From an uncultured Bacilli bacterium (GTDB lineage: Bacteria; Bacillota_I; Bacilli_A; RF39; UBA660): a stretch of 64,000 nucleotides of DNA. Positions 9,165 through 17,884 of the stretch are shown one piece after another. The position numbers and the translations under genes were made by a program. The notes below the pieces were generated by a model. That model saw nothing but the letters and a program-made list of their open reading frames with translations. It searched no databases and was not told the DNA's origin. Positions within the stretch are counted from its first letter, which is position 1, and the number at the start of each line of letters is the position of its first letter. Where the stretch lies: assembly GCA_934157235.1 (NCBI GenBank), contig CAKPHH010000001.1, positions 434,001-498,000 on the forward strand, given 5' to 3'.

Positions 9165-10186
9165 TATTTATCACTTCCATTCTCTACCATTCTTGCTTCA
9201 TTTAAAAAATTATCAAAATCTGATTTATATAATTTATCTTGTTTGATTTTAAATTTATCATACTCTTTATAAGCTAACTCTTGTGCAACACTAGCCGATA
9301 TTTTCCCCGCATTATGTAATATTTCTTTACCATTAAATTGCAAAAATACATTCAATTTTTCTACCCAATCTTTCATAGTCATTGCATTATGATTTTCTGC
9401 TTGTAATTCTGCGTAATCTAAATACATTGTTACTATTCTATTTAAGTCTTTTAATTCTTTCTCATTTAGATAGTTTTTTGCAATATCAACATCATATTTA
9501 TAGATTGGTCCATCAGGAGAATTCTTCCAATTAGTTAAACCCATATGTTCTTTTTCTGAGTCAACTCTATTATATATTATTTCAGCTGCGGTATTACCAG
9601 TTATTGCATAATGTAATTTATTTTGAACTGTTTTAAAAAATTCTTTTGTTATTTCTGAATCTTTATCATAATCAACACTACAAGAAGAATATATATCGGT
9701 TATTTTTTGATAAAATCTTCTCTCGCTTGAACGAATGTTTCTAATTCTTTCAAGTGTTTCTTCAAAATAATCCTCGCCAAATATGTAATTAGGATTTTTT
9801 AATCTTTCATCATCCATAACTACACCTTTTATCATATATTCTTTTAATATTTTAGTAGCCCAAATTCTAAAGTTGGTTGCTTTTTTTGAATTTACTCTAT
9901 ATCCAACTGCAATAATCATATCAAGGTTATATATCTTTACAGGTTTTTTAGAATTATCAACGTCGGTTTTTCCGACAGTGTTATTTTCATCAAGTTCACC
10001 AGTATTTAATATATTATTAATATGTTCTGTTATTGTACTTCTTCCTACACCAAATAATTCTGCAATTAAATTTTGGGTAAGCCATATATCATTATTTATT
10101 AACATTACACTAACCTTAACATCATTATTTGAATCCCTATATATTAAAAAATCATGATTAGTTATTTGCAAGTTTTTATTATCCAT
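9164..10186 (-). CDS. RhuM family protein
   Basis: This 340-residue protein belongs to the virulence RhuM family, common on mobile elements and in defence islands of gut bacteria; its biochemical role is not established. The N-terminal third contains a Bro/KilA-like DNA-binding region: DIWLTQNLIAELFGVGRSTI is a clear helix-turn-helix, followed by VYNLDMIIAVGYRVNS-like text (here IYNLDMIIAVGYRVNSKKA) and FRIWATKILKEYMIKG. The C-terminus holds the family block MTMKDWVEKLNVFL...IKQDKLYKSDFDNFL. AGGAG precedes the ATG. Its stop overlaps the start of rbgA by one base. Broken relatives lie directly upstream, marking this as a decaying accessory patch. Confidence 0.85.
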   Translation of the reverse strand: MDNKNLQITNHDFLIYRDSNNDVKVSVMLINNDIWLTQNLIAELFGVGRSTITEHINNILNTGELDENNTVGKTDVDNSKKPVKIYNLDMIIAVGYRVNSKKATNFRIWATKILKEYMIKGVVMDDERLKNPNYIFGEDYFEETLERIRNIRSSERRFYQKITDIYSSCSVDYDKDSEITKEFFKTVQNKLHYAITGNTAAEIIYNRVDSEKEHMGLTNWKNSPDGPIYKYDVDIAKNYLNEKELKDLNRIVTMYLDYAELQAENHNAMTMKDWVEKLNVFLQFNGKEILHNAGKISASVAQELAYKEYDKFKIKQDKLYKSDFDNFLNEARMVENGSDK

Positions 10187-10213
10187 ATATTATTCTCCTT
10201 TCTATTAATTTTT

Positions 10214-10678
10214 TTATTTAAAATCAATTTTAACATTTTTATATTTATCAATATAAATACATTTTACTTTATTTTCTAATTCTAATCTAGTAATATGAGT
10301 TAAATTTAATTTTTCATTTATAATTTCAATTAATAATAAATTATGCCCCAAGGTAATTTGGCAACAAGTTGTTGCCATTTTTCATCATTAGCATACTCTT
10401 CATAGAATAATCTCATTGACCTTATATTTCTTTCGGAAAAGCCTTTCATATTAGGAAAAGTTAATTTAAGTTCTGTAGACACTTGCTTCGTAAAAATATT
10501 TCCATATTGTTTGTTCTCTGAAACGGTTTTTCCCAATTTAAAATACAGTATAATTAAATTGCTATTGACTTCTTGCATAGTTTTAATTTGTGTATTTTTA
10601 ATTTCTTCTTTAATATTACTAATAATATCTTTAAAATTTTTATCCAGCACAATTTACATCATTTCTATTATTTTTCAT
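10214..10678 (-). pseudogene. Broken DUF1016 (YhcG-type) N-terminal domain gene
   Basis: The longest frame (10650-10330) matches the N-terminal domain of DUF1016/YhcG nucleases: KLGKTVSENKQYG, then FSERNIRSMRLFYEEY and LVAKLPWG. Right after LPWG the frame slips: it runs into IIYY and a stop, but one base over reads GHNLLLIEIINEKLNLTH, the expected continuation, ending at 10214. A second slip lies upstream, where an ATG at 10678 with AGGTGGTGAG reaches a stop after 12 codons. The C-terminal PD-(D/E)XK nuclease domain is absent altogether. DUF1016 proteins often accompany restriction-modification or RhuM genes, as here. I regard it as non-functional. Confidence 0.8.
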
Positions 10679-10716
10679 AACTCACCACCTACCAGTTGAT
10701 ATTTGTTTTATTTTCA

Positions 10717-11205
10717 TTATTCATTATTTTCATCCACTTTAATTAATGAATCAACATCATTAGGTAATATTGCATTTATTTCTTCTCTTACATAATCTTC
10801 TGTTTCTTCTAATAATAAATCAAAATCTGATTTATATAATCTATCTTGTTTTACTCTATATTTCTCAAATTCTGTTAAGGCCTTATTGCAAGCAATTTCA
10901 TGTGATATTTTCCCAGCATCTTTTAATATATCTAAATCATCTGCAAGTAAAAACTTATCTATTCTTGTAGACCAATCTTCCATAGTCATTGGAATGTGTC
11001 TTTTTGCTCTATTTTCTGCTAAATCTAAAAAAGCAGATACTATTAGTTCTAAACTTTCTAGTTCTCCCTTAGATAAATAATTCTTAGCTATAACAACATC
11101 TGTTTCTAATATTTCTCCATTTGGTGAATTTTTCCAAGCAGCTAATCACATATACTCATTTTCTAAATTACCCTATTATATATTAATTCAACATTTGTAC
11201 TAACC
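10717..11205 (-). pseudogene. Truncated and frameshifted second RhuM gene
   Basis: The final 90 codons (MTMEDWSTRIDKFL to the end) parallel the C-terminus of the intact RhuM gene at 9164-10186, including KQDRLYKSDFDLLL. Reading upstream gives AAWKNSPNGEILETDVVIAK and ELESLELIVSAFLDLAENRA, also homologous. That frame is interrupted by a TGA where the intact copy has glycine, and further upstream a one-base slip separates it from STNVELIYNRV. The N-terminal half with the helix-turn-helix is missing, and the remnant abuts the DUF5680 gene. This is a dead relative, diverged enough not to be a recent tandem copy. Confidence 0.82.
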
Positions 11206-11208
11206 AAT

Positions 11209-11670
11209 TTATTTTATTAGTCCACCATTACATTTCAATTCATAGATCAATTTATCATTTTTATATATTCTTTCAATACCATCAAAACAACTAATATCGC
11301 CATTTATTTCAAAAGTATATTTATATTCATCATTAATGAATTCTCTAGGCCCTCTTACCGGAATTACAGCCTCATCTTTCCCAACACTCATCAAAGCAGG
11401 ACGTAAAGCATTATCCATTGCTTCTTCGCCTAAACTTTCATCCAAAGTCACACCATAATAATTCATTGCCCAATAAGTTTGATTATCTACATAAACAACC
11501 TCTTCGCCAATAAATCTTGTTCCTCCAAAGTAAGTATCATGGTAAATCATATTATCTTTTTGATACTCATAATCTTTAGAATTTAATCTTGTATTTAATA
11601 TTCTCTCAGCAGAACTATTAGCATATGTTTGTTTTTTTGCTTCTATTAAAAAATCTTCTATATTAATCAT
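11209..11670 (-). CDS. DUF5680-like protein
   Basis: This 153-residue cytosolic protein of unknown function resembles the DUF5680 family, sometimes seen as a partner or fusion of XRE-type regulators. Visible blocks are EDFLIEAKKQTYA, YHDTYFGGTRFIGEEVV, WAMNYYGV, VRGPREF and IERIYKNDKLIYELKCNGGL. The family assignment is from memory of these blocks. AAGG lies 8 bases before the ATG. It appears intact, although its downstream neighbours are pseudogenes. No DNA-binding domain is visible. Confidence 0.65.
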   Translation of the reverse strand: MINIEDFLIEAKKQTYANSSAERILNTRLNSKDYEYQKDNMIYHDTYFGGTRFIGEEVVYVDNQTYWAMNYYGVTLDESLGEEAMDNALRPALMSVGKDEAVIPVRGPREFINDEYKYTFEINGDISCFDGIERIYKNDKLIYELKCNGGLIK

Positions 11671-11776
11671 ACTTCATACCTTCTTTCTTCGCTTCCATTA
11701 ATTCTTTATTAAAAGAAATTTATATATTTTATATCATTTTCTTTACACTATTCTTCTATTTAATTAAAAATTCAAT

Positions 11777-11896
11777 CTAATAATCATTATTTTTGTTTCC
11801 ATATATTTTACCATATTTATAAAATAATTCGCTGTATTTCTCTTTAATATAATTTAAAATATAAAGCAATTCATTCAAAATTATTACCTTATCCAT
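11777..11896 (-). CDS. Possible 39-residue small ORF
   Basis: An ATG inside the end of the CYTH-like gene opens a 39-codon frame (MDKVIILNELLYILNYIKEK, then a Tyr/Lys-rich end). It overlaps the previous gene by 8 bases. No ribosome binding site is visible, though coupled reinitiation is possible. Composition is like the surrounding AT-rich DNA, so it may be chance. Confidence 0.2.
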   Translation of the reverse strand: MDKVIILNELLYILNYIKEKYSELFYKYGKIYGNKNNDY

Positions 11897-12461
11897 TTTG
11901 ATTTTTACTATACATTTCTTTTCCATAATAAAGTGTCCTTAATTTATCAAGTCCTAAAACATCATAATCAATATTAAAACCATATAAATTAAGTTCATCA
12001 ATCAATCTTTTTCTTTGTGTTTCTAAGTCAAATTGATAATAATCTTTATTATCATAATATACCAATAGTCCTATATCTTCTATTTGTTGCAATTGTATTT
12101 TACTAGACATTCCATCTTTATAATAATGGTAATCATCTTTTACAGTGTCAAAGACTTTTCTATATCCGAGCTTAAATAGTTTATGTTCAAATTGATCTAA
12201 TTTAGTAGCAGAAACTTCTTTATCTCTAAATTTATTATTAATTAAATTATTCTGTATTTTATAATTACTGTCATTACAACTTCTTAATCTTATGCATGCA
12301 TTCTTCATCTGATTCTCTGACAATTCATTTAAGTCTTGATTAGTATAATAAATATCATGAGTCCTCACTTTGTAATCATTTACTAATCCTTTACTTCTCA
12401 ACAACGCATCATAATATTCAAAATCTCTATCTAATTTTATTCCTACCTCTACAATTTCCAC
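11889..12461 (-). CDS. CYTH-like domain protein
   Basis: This 190-residue protein looks like a member of the CYTH (triphosphate tunnel) superfamily, which includes class IV adenylate cyclases, thiamine triphosphatases and inorganic triphosphatases. It opens with VEVGIKLD in place of the usual ExExK, then HDIYYTN (matching the D-x-Y-Y/F-D segment) and ACIRLRS (the ALRIR strand). An Arg/Lys-rich middle and a second half with a YHYYKDGM element follow. The start is GTG with AAGGAG 5 bases upstream. The acidic N-terminal motif is degenerate, so activity is uncertain. A remnant of a different CYTH gene lies at 51.8-51.9 kb. Confidence 0.6.
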   Translation of the reverse strand: MEIVEVGIKLDRDFEYYDALLRSKGLVNDYKVRTHDIYYTNQDLNELSENQMKNACIRLRSCNDSNYKIQNNLINNKFRDKEVSATKLDQFEHKLFKLGYRKVFDTVKDDYHYYKDGMSSKIQLQQIEDIGLLVYYDNKDYYQFDLETQRKRLIDELNLYGFNIDYDVLGLDKLRTLYYGKEMYSKNQNG

Positions 12462-12499
12462 TTTTTCTCCTTCTCATATTACACCTCAAAACTTCACTC

Positions 12500-13336
12500 C
12501 TAAATCTTATCCTTATCTATTCCTCTTACAACAAAGCTATCATAAATCTTTGCCATATTCCTATATTTTCCTTCTCTTAATTCTACACTATAAGAATCAA
12601 ATTCTAAAATATCTTCCCTATCACTCAATTCTTTTTCTATATCATAAGAAACATTTACTACCTCATAAGATAACTTATCTGAAATATCATGCGAATCTAA
12701 AACACCAGATAACACCAAGTAGTTCGCAACCGTTGTATTTCTAACATCACCATCTTTTTCTTCATTTCTAAAAACATCAATCGCATTACCAACTGCTCCA
12801 GTATTAATAATACATCTATTATAAATTCTTTGAATAAAAGGTGTATGAATATGTCCATATATTAAGACATCTGCCTTCTCACCAGAAATAGTATTCTCAC
12901 TTGGTAAAAATAAACTATAAAGTCTCTCTAATGTATCAACATTTCCAACAAACTTACTAATACCTTCCGGATGTGCATGCACCAATCTTACTAGTCTTCC
13001 ACTCATATAAAACTCATAACAAAAATCTAACCCTCTAAGATACTTTGCACTTTCTTCATTAATCTTACTTTTATTCCAAATAATTCTCTTTGCCTCTTCC
13101 TCAGATTTTTCACTTATATCAAGATCACTTGTAAAGTACTCATCACAATTTCCTTTAATAACAATTTCACAATTTTCTCTAATTAAATCAACACATTCCT
13201 GTTGATGTGTTCCTTTTGCTATTATATCACCTAAACAATATATCTTTTCAATTCCTCTTTCTCTAATATCCTTAAGTACTTCTTTTAAAGACTCCAAATT
13301 TCCATGAATATCAGAAATAATTGCTATCTTATCCAT
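12500..13336 (-). CDS. Metallophosphoesterase (calcineurin-like)
   Basis: This 278-residue protein has the two-metal phosphoesterase fold. The motifs come in order: AIISDIHGNLESL (D-x-H), YCLGDIIAKG (GDxx), IKGNCDEYF (GNCD/E), LVHAHPEG and IYGHIHTPF (GHxH). It resembles single-domain members of the YfcE/MJ0936-like group, some of which act on cyclic nucleotides or small phosphoesters; the substrate cannot be told. AGAGGTGGAG precedes the ATG. It sits 27 bases downstream of a phosphotransferase gene and is probably cotranscribed with it. Confidence 0.85.
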   Translation of the reverse strand: MDKIAIISDIHGNLESLKEVLKDIRERGIEKIYCLGDIIAKGTHQQECVDLIRENCEIVIKGNCDEYFTSDLDISEKSEEEAKRIIWNKSKINEESAKYLRGLDFCYEFYMSGRLVRLVHAHPEGISKFVGNVDTLERLYSLFLPSENTISGEKADVLIYGHIHTPFIQRIYNRCIINTGAVGNAIDVFRNEEKDGDVRNTTVANYLVLSGVLDSHDISDKLSYEVVNVSYDIEKELSDREDILEFDSYSVELREGKYRNMAKIYDSFVVRGIDKDKI

Positions 13337-13363
13337 TACTCCACCTCTTAAAAAACTTATTTA

Positions 13364-14269
13364 CTAATCATCAACAACCATCATAGCCGCCTTTAAAATA
13401 TTATCCTTTAACTCTCCAATATGTGAATATCCTATATATTGTTTCATAAAATAAACCATTTCATATATTGCTAATCTCTTCTCTAAATTATCAATATGAA
13501 CTAACTCCGGATAATACTTTTCAATATACTTCATAATATTTTCATAGTCATCAAGCTTCACATATTTTTCTGTCTCTTCACTAGCAAACTTCCAAGGCAT
13601 TCTAACCATTCGACATAAAATATCCAGTTCAAAATCCAAAGGAGCATAAATTGCCCTTTCAAAATCAATTAACTTAATCTTACCATTACTATAAAAGATA
13701 TTATCAAAATGTAAATCATTATGTACCAAAACTATCTCTTTTGACTCTAAATAAGAATCAAATTTTTTATACGCTGCATCAATAAGCTCTCTTTCTTCAT
13801 CACTAAATAAATCTAATTTCCTTGCTTTATCATATAGCGGAACAAATATATTCTTAGTTCTCAAAGTCCAATCATAAAAGTCCGAAGTATTACTATGAAA
13901 CATCTTCATCGCACTACATAACTGTCTTATAATATCTTCTCTTTGTACCTCATTCAAAGTATGCCATACATTATATAAAGAAATTCCCTCTATCTTTTCC
14001 ATAACCTCATAATAATATGGAACGATGCTTTTATCTACACTAGCATAATACAACCTAGGAATTAAACCATTATCTTTATTCTTCTGATAAAACTCAATCT
14101 CTCTTGCAAACTTCTCTTCATTACTACTATTAGTACAAATCTTTACAACATACCTATCATTAACAATAAATATTATATTAGTAAAACCAACATTAACTCT
14201 TTCAACTTTTGGACTATCACCAAACAGTTCTCTATTAGAAGAAACAATAGAATCTATAATATTCTCCAT
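13364..14269 (-). CDS. Aminoglycoside/choline-type phosphotransferase
   Basis: A small-molecule kinase of the APH superfamily (about 301 residues). The catalytic loop VLVHNDLHFDNIFYSNGKIK contains the HxDxxxxN motif, followed by LIDFERAIYAPLDFEL, the metal-binding D. The N-lobe has YVVKICT with the ATP-binding lysine. Similar gut Bacillota proteins are annotated as aminoglycoside phosphotransferases without shown drug activity, so a metabolic substrate is equally possible. The first candidate start is a TTG at 14275 touching the ribosome site; the ATG at 14269 has GGGTGA 6 bases upstream and was chosen. Confidence 0.82.
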   Translation of the reverse strand: MENIIDSIVSSNRELFGDSPKVERVNVGFTNIIFIVNDRYVVKICTNSSNEEKFAREIEFYQKNKDNGLIPRLYYASVDKSIVPYYYEVMEKIEGISLYNVWHTLNEVQREDIIRQLCSAMKMFHSNTSDFYDWTLRTKNIFVPLYDKARKLDLFSDEERELIDAAYKKFDSYLESKEIVLVHNDLHFDNIFYSNGKIKLIDFERAIYAPLDFELDILCRMVRMPWKFASEETEKYVKLDDYENIMKYIEKYYPELVHIDNLEKRLAIYEMVYFMKQYIGYSHIGELKDNILKAAMMVVDD

Positions 14270-14361
14270 TGACAATCACCCAGTCTTTCCTACAAAAAGT
14301 TTCTCTATAAACATTATACTAAAAATAAAATCTTTTTCCTATCGAACAAACCAATATAAAG

Positions 14362-14385
14362 AAAAAAACATCAAAAATTGATGTT
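14362..14385 (-). terminator. Terminator after the M3-like peptidase gene
   Basis: An 8-bp perfect hairpin (arms 14367-14374 and 14378-14385, loop of 3) is followed by TTTTTC on the minus strand, 38 bases after the stop at 14424. Confidence 0.75.
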
Positions 14386-14423
14386 CATTCAAGCAAATAT
14401 TAACTTTTTAAATCTACACAATC

Positions 14424-15935
14424 CTAATTATCTTTTTCCTTTATCTTAAACTTAGTTCCTTCTTTGGCAAATACATCTTTAATCTTAAACTTTTCTAAAA
14501 TATCACTTAAGTGAGTTTTACTAAGCTCTTCTGTAATCCTAAACATTTCCGGAACAACAGTTGAATCATCATCTACCTTTTCAAGTATCTTTACTGCCAC
14601 AAAAGTATCAACCATATACTGATAACCATTAAGCAATGAATGCCCTTCAGCTAAGAATGCCAAAGTCAACTTATCACAATCATTACAAGTCATTTTTTCT
14701 ATTTCTTGATCACTAAAATTAATATTTGGCAAATTCTTAAGCTCTATTCCTTTTTCTGCTAATATCTTTCTATTTTCTACCATCTGTCTAACAATACCTT
14801 GATATACTTTAATCTTATCCTCTTTAGTAACAATACCTTTATTAGCATATAGTGCTACATCTGAAAAAATAGAAAGCATAGAAGGAGAAAGATCTCGATT
14901 ATTAAATGTTCTATCCCTCACAATAGTTGAGATTACCACATCTGAATAGCCTTTTTTCTTAAGAAATCTAAGAGCCATATTTTCAAAGAAAATACTAGGT
15001 AACTCTGATATTGAAGACTCTACATCACTACCATCTTTTAAAGCTACATAATGTGCAAATTCATGTACTAAATTTTTAAAATCCGTAAGATTATCCTTTA
15101 CAATAATACCTATAGAGCCTTTACCATCTGAAGAAATGCCACAATAACTAACTTCGGCTTCATTAACAGCTTTTCTATATGTAAGTCTATTATCTTTCTT
15201 TAACTCATCATAAGAATCCCTCCAACTAGAAGGTGCTTCTATATCATCTAAAAATTCATAAAATAATTTATCACACTCTTCAGGAGTAACCTCAGGAATA
15301 GCAACCGGCTTCACATTAAAGTTTCCAAATATCGTCTCATAAGTTTGATTCAACATCATAGAAACAACATCAGCTATATCACCAACTGCCTCTAAACCAT
15401 TAACTCTAAGATGCGTTAAAATACCATCAAGTAAAAAATTATAAGCACTAAACCTATTCGCCTCAACCATCCATTCAGCAATATCTTCTTCTCTATCCTT
15501 AACTTTTAAATAGGAAACAAACTCATTAAAAGATCCCTTCTTACCAAAATACATATAATCTACTATGTCATAAAAACACTCATCCGCAATACTAGCAGTT
15601 CCTAAATCATCAAAGTATCCAACAACACCATATTTTCTTCTTAAAAACTCCAAATAGATAGCACTTGAAAGAGCCGGTTCATTCAATAATCTCTTATTAT
15701 CTTCCGTATCAAAACTATTTTTCATAAGTGTCATAAAAAACTCATCAAATTCATCAACCCCAAGAAAAGCACAAGTCTCATCTTCGTTAGGTATCAAACT
15801 TAAAACTGTACTTCCTCGCATTACTGACAAAAACATCTCTGTATTATTCTTAATAGTTTCCTTAATTTCATCTATCTTATCTAAACAACTATCATCATAA
15901 ATAATTGTAATTCCATTAACCATTGTCTTATCCAT
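14424..15935 (-). CDS. Zinc metallopeptidase, M3-like (oligoendopeptidase-like)
   Basis: This protein of about 503 residues carries NLVHEFAHYVALKD, a HExxH zinc site, followed some 20 residues on by ELPSIFFENMAL, which resembles the third-ligand region of M3 peptidases (usually E-x-P-S). No signal peptide is seen, so it probably acts in the cytosol. The N-terminal half does not show an obvious PepF signature, so it may be a divergent gluzincin instead. The open frame starts at 15974, but GGAGG is correctly placed before MDKTMVNGITI at 15935. It lies alone between two terminators and just downstream of the surface-system cluster, with no sign of cotranscription. Confidence 0.65.
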   Translation of the reverse strand: MDKTMVNGITIIYDDSCLDKIDEIKETIKNNTEMFLSVMRGSTVLSLIPNEDETCAFLGVDEFDEFFMTLMKNSFDTEDNKRLLNEPALSSAIYLEFLRRKYGVVGYFDDLGTASIADECFYDIVDYMYFGKKGSFNEFVSYLKVKDREEDIAEWMVEANRFSAYNFLLDGILTHLRVNGLEAVGDIADVVSMMLNQTYETIFGNFNVKPVAIPEVTPEECDKLFYEFLDDIEAPSSWRDSYDELKKDNRLTYRKAVNEAEVSYCGISSDGKGSIGIIVKDNLTDFKNLVHEFAHYVALKDGSDVESSISELPSIFFENMALRFLKKKGYSDVVISTIVRDRTFNNRDLSPSMLSIFSDVALYANKGIVTKEDKIKVYQGIVRQMVENRKILAEKGIELKNLPNINFSDQEIEKMTCNDCDKLTLAFLAEGHSLLNGYQYMVDTFVAVKILEKVDDDSTVVPEMFRITEELSKTHLSDILEKFKIKDVFAKEGTKFKIKEKDN

Positions 15936-16007
15936 ACCTCTACCTCCAATATGCTTCTCTATTATAACACTCAAACTCTAAAGAAAACAACATCCGAAAT
16001 AATCAAT

Positions 16008-16032
16008 CAAAAAAGCAAACAGTCCTGTTTAC
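16008..16032 (-). terminator. Terminator ending unit 3 of the surface cluster
   Basis: An 8-bp stem with one G-T pair (arms 16015-16022 and 16025-16032, loop of 2) is followed by TTTTTTGATTG on the minus strand. It lies 32 bases after the last gene of the unit that starts at 26.3 kb. Confidence 0.78.
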
Positions 16033-16063
16033 TTTCATTTTATCATTATCTCTAAAAAATATT

Positions 16064-17290
16064 TTAATTACTATTAATCTCCAAATAAGGATACATCTCA
16101 ATATTTTTATTTTGTAAATTACTATCCTCTAACCATAATCTAATTCTATATTCCTTACTAGTCGTTGTAATAGCCCTATTACTTAAAACATCTATATCAC
16201 TATCTGTAACTATATTACTAAAGTCTCCCTCAGAAATAACAGTTTCACTACTTCCAACAACTTCTGTCAAATACCAATGTACTTGTGAAGACGTTAACGC
16301 CTCATCCATTTCCTTAACTTTCAACTTAATACTAAAACTCAAATTAGTACCTGCTAAAGCACTATTCTTATTAATCGTAACGGCATAATACTTATTATTT
16401 AAATAACTACTTGTACTACTATAAGTACCAGATAATAAACTACCAGTCACACTAACATTTAAATTATTTAAAACATCATCAGTAGTATTATATAAAGCAT
16501 ATGAAAAATTATTAGAACTACAACTAACACTAGAATTATTCTTAGCTAATCTAACTATCTTACTAGCATTCTTCTCTAATGTCATAACTTTATCTTCTAA
16601 GAAAAAATTATTATTACTAATAAGCATTACTTTCTTATCTACATTATAATTATTATCAATATAATAATCACACATCAATGTATTATCCTTCTTTAATCCA
16701 TAACTAATAATATTTCTCTTCCCTGAAAAATTAAATTTTAAAGAAGAACTTATCACTTTTTCATAAGGCTTATCTACTTTAAGTACTAACTTAACAGAAG
16801 CACTAGAAATACCATTATCTTCTCTTGTAACTCTCAAAATATGTGTCTTTGCTACTTTATCATATAAATAATTATACCCTTGTTCTAAACAAGCTTCTTT
16901 TTCTAAATTAATTATACTATCACGTGTATAACATTTACCTAAAGCACTTAAGGTATTATCACTACTATCTTCTATCAAGCAACTAACTTTATTATTATCA
17001 CTACTACACTCTAAAGAATAATGAATATCTTTTTCTGAAGTAAGCATCTCATCTAAATAATTATTAATCGTAAAAGTAATATCTTCTCCATCATAATAAT
17101 TATAAGCATAACTAGCTCCTTCTTTAATTAAAGAACTATCAATATATATCTTACTACTCTTATACATATAATCCCAACTAGATTTCTTAGTATATATCGC
17201 ATGAGTACCATTAATATATATTAAGAAGATGATAAATAATATAACACTAAAACAAATTAATCCCAGAATAATTCTTTTCTTTTTCTTCAT
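16064..17290 (-). CDS. Membrane-anchored exported beta-rich protein, last gene of unit 3
   Basis: A 408-residue protein of unknown function. It has a Lys-rich start (MKKKKR), one transmembrane helix at about residues 7-26 and a long Ser/Asn/Tyr-rich outer region likely to be beta-structured. Cysteines occur in the ectodomain (ECSSDNNKVSCLIEDSS, KCYTRD, SCSSNNF), suggesting disulfides. The end IRLWLEDSNLQNKNIEMYPY resembles the WLEGSD and YIEGQD strands of other proteins in this cluster, so it may share a terminal fold. The ATG at 17290 has GGTGA 8 bases upstream; the codons before it have no better start. It follows the TasA-like gene by 23 bases. Confidence 0.7.
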   Translation of the reverse strand: MKKKKRIILGLICFSVILFIIFLIYINGTHAIYTKKSSWDYMYKSSKIYIDSSLIKEGASYAYNYYDGEDITFTINNYLDEMLTSEKDIHYSLECSSDNNKVSCLIEDSSDNTLSALGKCYTRDSIINLEKEACLEQGYNYLYDKVAKTHILRVTREDNGISSASVKLVLKVDKPYEKVISSSLKFNFSGKRNIISYGLKKDNTLMCDYYIDNNYNVDKKVMLISNNNFFLEDKVMTLEKNASKIVRLAKNNSSVSCSSNNFSYALYNTTDDVLNNLNVSVTGSLLSGTYSSTSSYLNNKYYAVTINKNSALAGTNLSFSIKLKVKEMDEALTSSQVHWYLTEVVGSSETVISEGDFSNIVTDSDIDVLSNRAITTTSKEYRIRLWLEDSNLQNKNIEMYPYLEINSN

Positions 17291-17313
17291 ATTATTAATC
17301 ACCTTCTTCTTTT

Positions 17314-17877
17314 TTAATCTACGCTTTGATTAGAATCTAATTTTATATATAAATAATCATACTTATTAGCATATTCATATCCCCATGCTGCACTATTACT
17401 ATTAACATCTGGATATAAAACTTCAATTTGATAGGAAACATCACTTTTTTTTCTATAATCTAACTTCTCTACCTCAGTAACACAATTAGCCTTTCCTGTA
17501 CTTGTACTTTTATTATTATAATCACATGTTAAAACTAAAGTCTTACCACCATCAACAACTTTATATAAATTAACTACTAAAGGCATTAATTGTAATGTTT
17601 CTACTTCTATTTTATAGTCTATTGAAACATCACTAACAACATTATCTTTATTATTAGTAACTGAAAAATTATAACTAACTTTATCTCCTGGAATCATATC
17701 ACTAATATTTAATCCTATTTCTTGTTTTTGTTGATTCTGAAAAACAAACTTTGCCAAATTAAGTTTAGCTAAATCCCCTTCTGCTTTAGCCTTATAAGCT
17801 GCATAAGATTTCATACCTCCAAAAATCAAAACATTAATAATAATTATTCCCAGTAATATATAAACCTTCTTTTTCAT
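17314..17877 (-). CDS. TasA/camelysin-like exported protein
   Basis: A 187-residue protein with a SipW-type signal: a short hydrophobic helix (residues 5-21), then MKSYAAYKAKAEGDLAKLNL around the expected cleavage site. The mature part has DMIPGDKVSYNFSVTNNKDN, the G-D-x-V-x-Y-x-F-x-V-x-N strand typical of TasA and camelysin (CalY), which form biofilm fibres in Bacillus. TasA itself is about 260 residues, so this is closer to the short CalY size. It lies 7 bases downstream of the 1017-residue surface protein and 23 bases before the anchored beta protein. A minor fibre subunit or anchor is a reasonable guess. Confidence 0.78.
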   Translation of the reverse strand: MKKKVYILLGIIIINVLIFGGMKSYAAYKAKAEGDLAKLNLAKFVFQNQQKQEIGLNISDMIPGDKVSYNFSVTNNKDNVVSDVSIDYKIEVETLQLMPLVVNLYKVVDGGKTLVLTCDYNNKSTSTGKANCVTEVEKLDYRKKSDVSYQIEVLYPDVNSNSAAWGYEYANKYDYLYIKLDSNQSVD

Positions 17878-17884
17878 AATCTAA

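Noticed and set aside
10717..11205. TGA read as tryptophan or glycine (recoding) in the RhuM-like fragment
   Set aside because: TGA ends several intact genes here (for example the gene at 2532-2816), tryptophans use TGG, and the fragment has an additional slip and a missing N-terminus, so it is a pseudogene.
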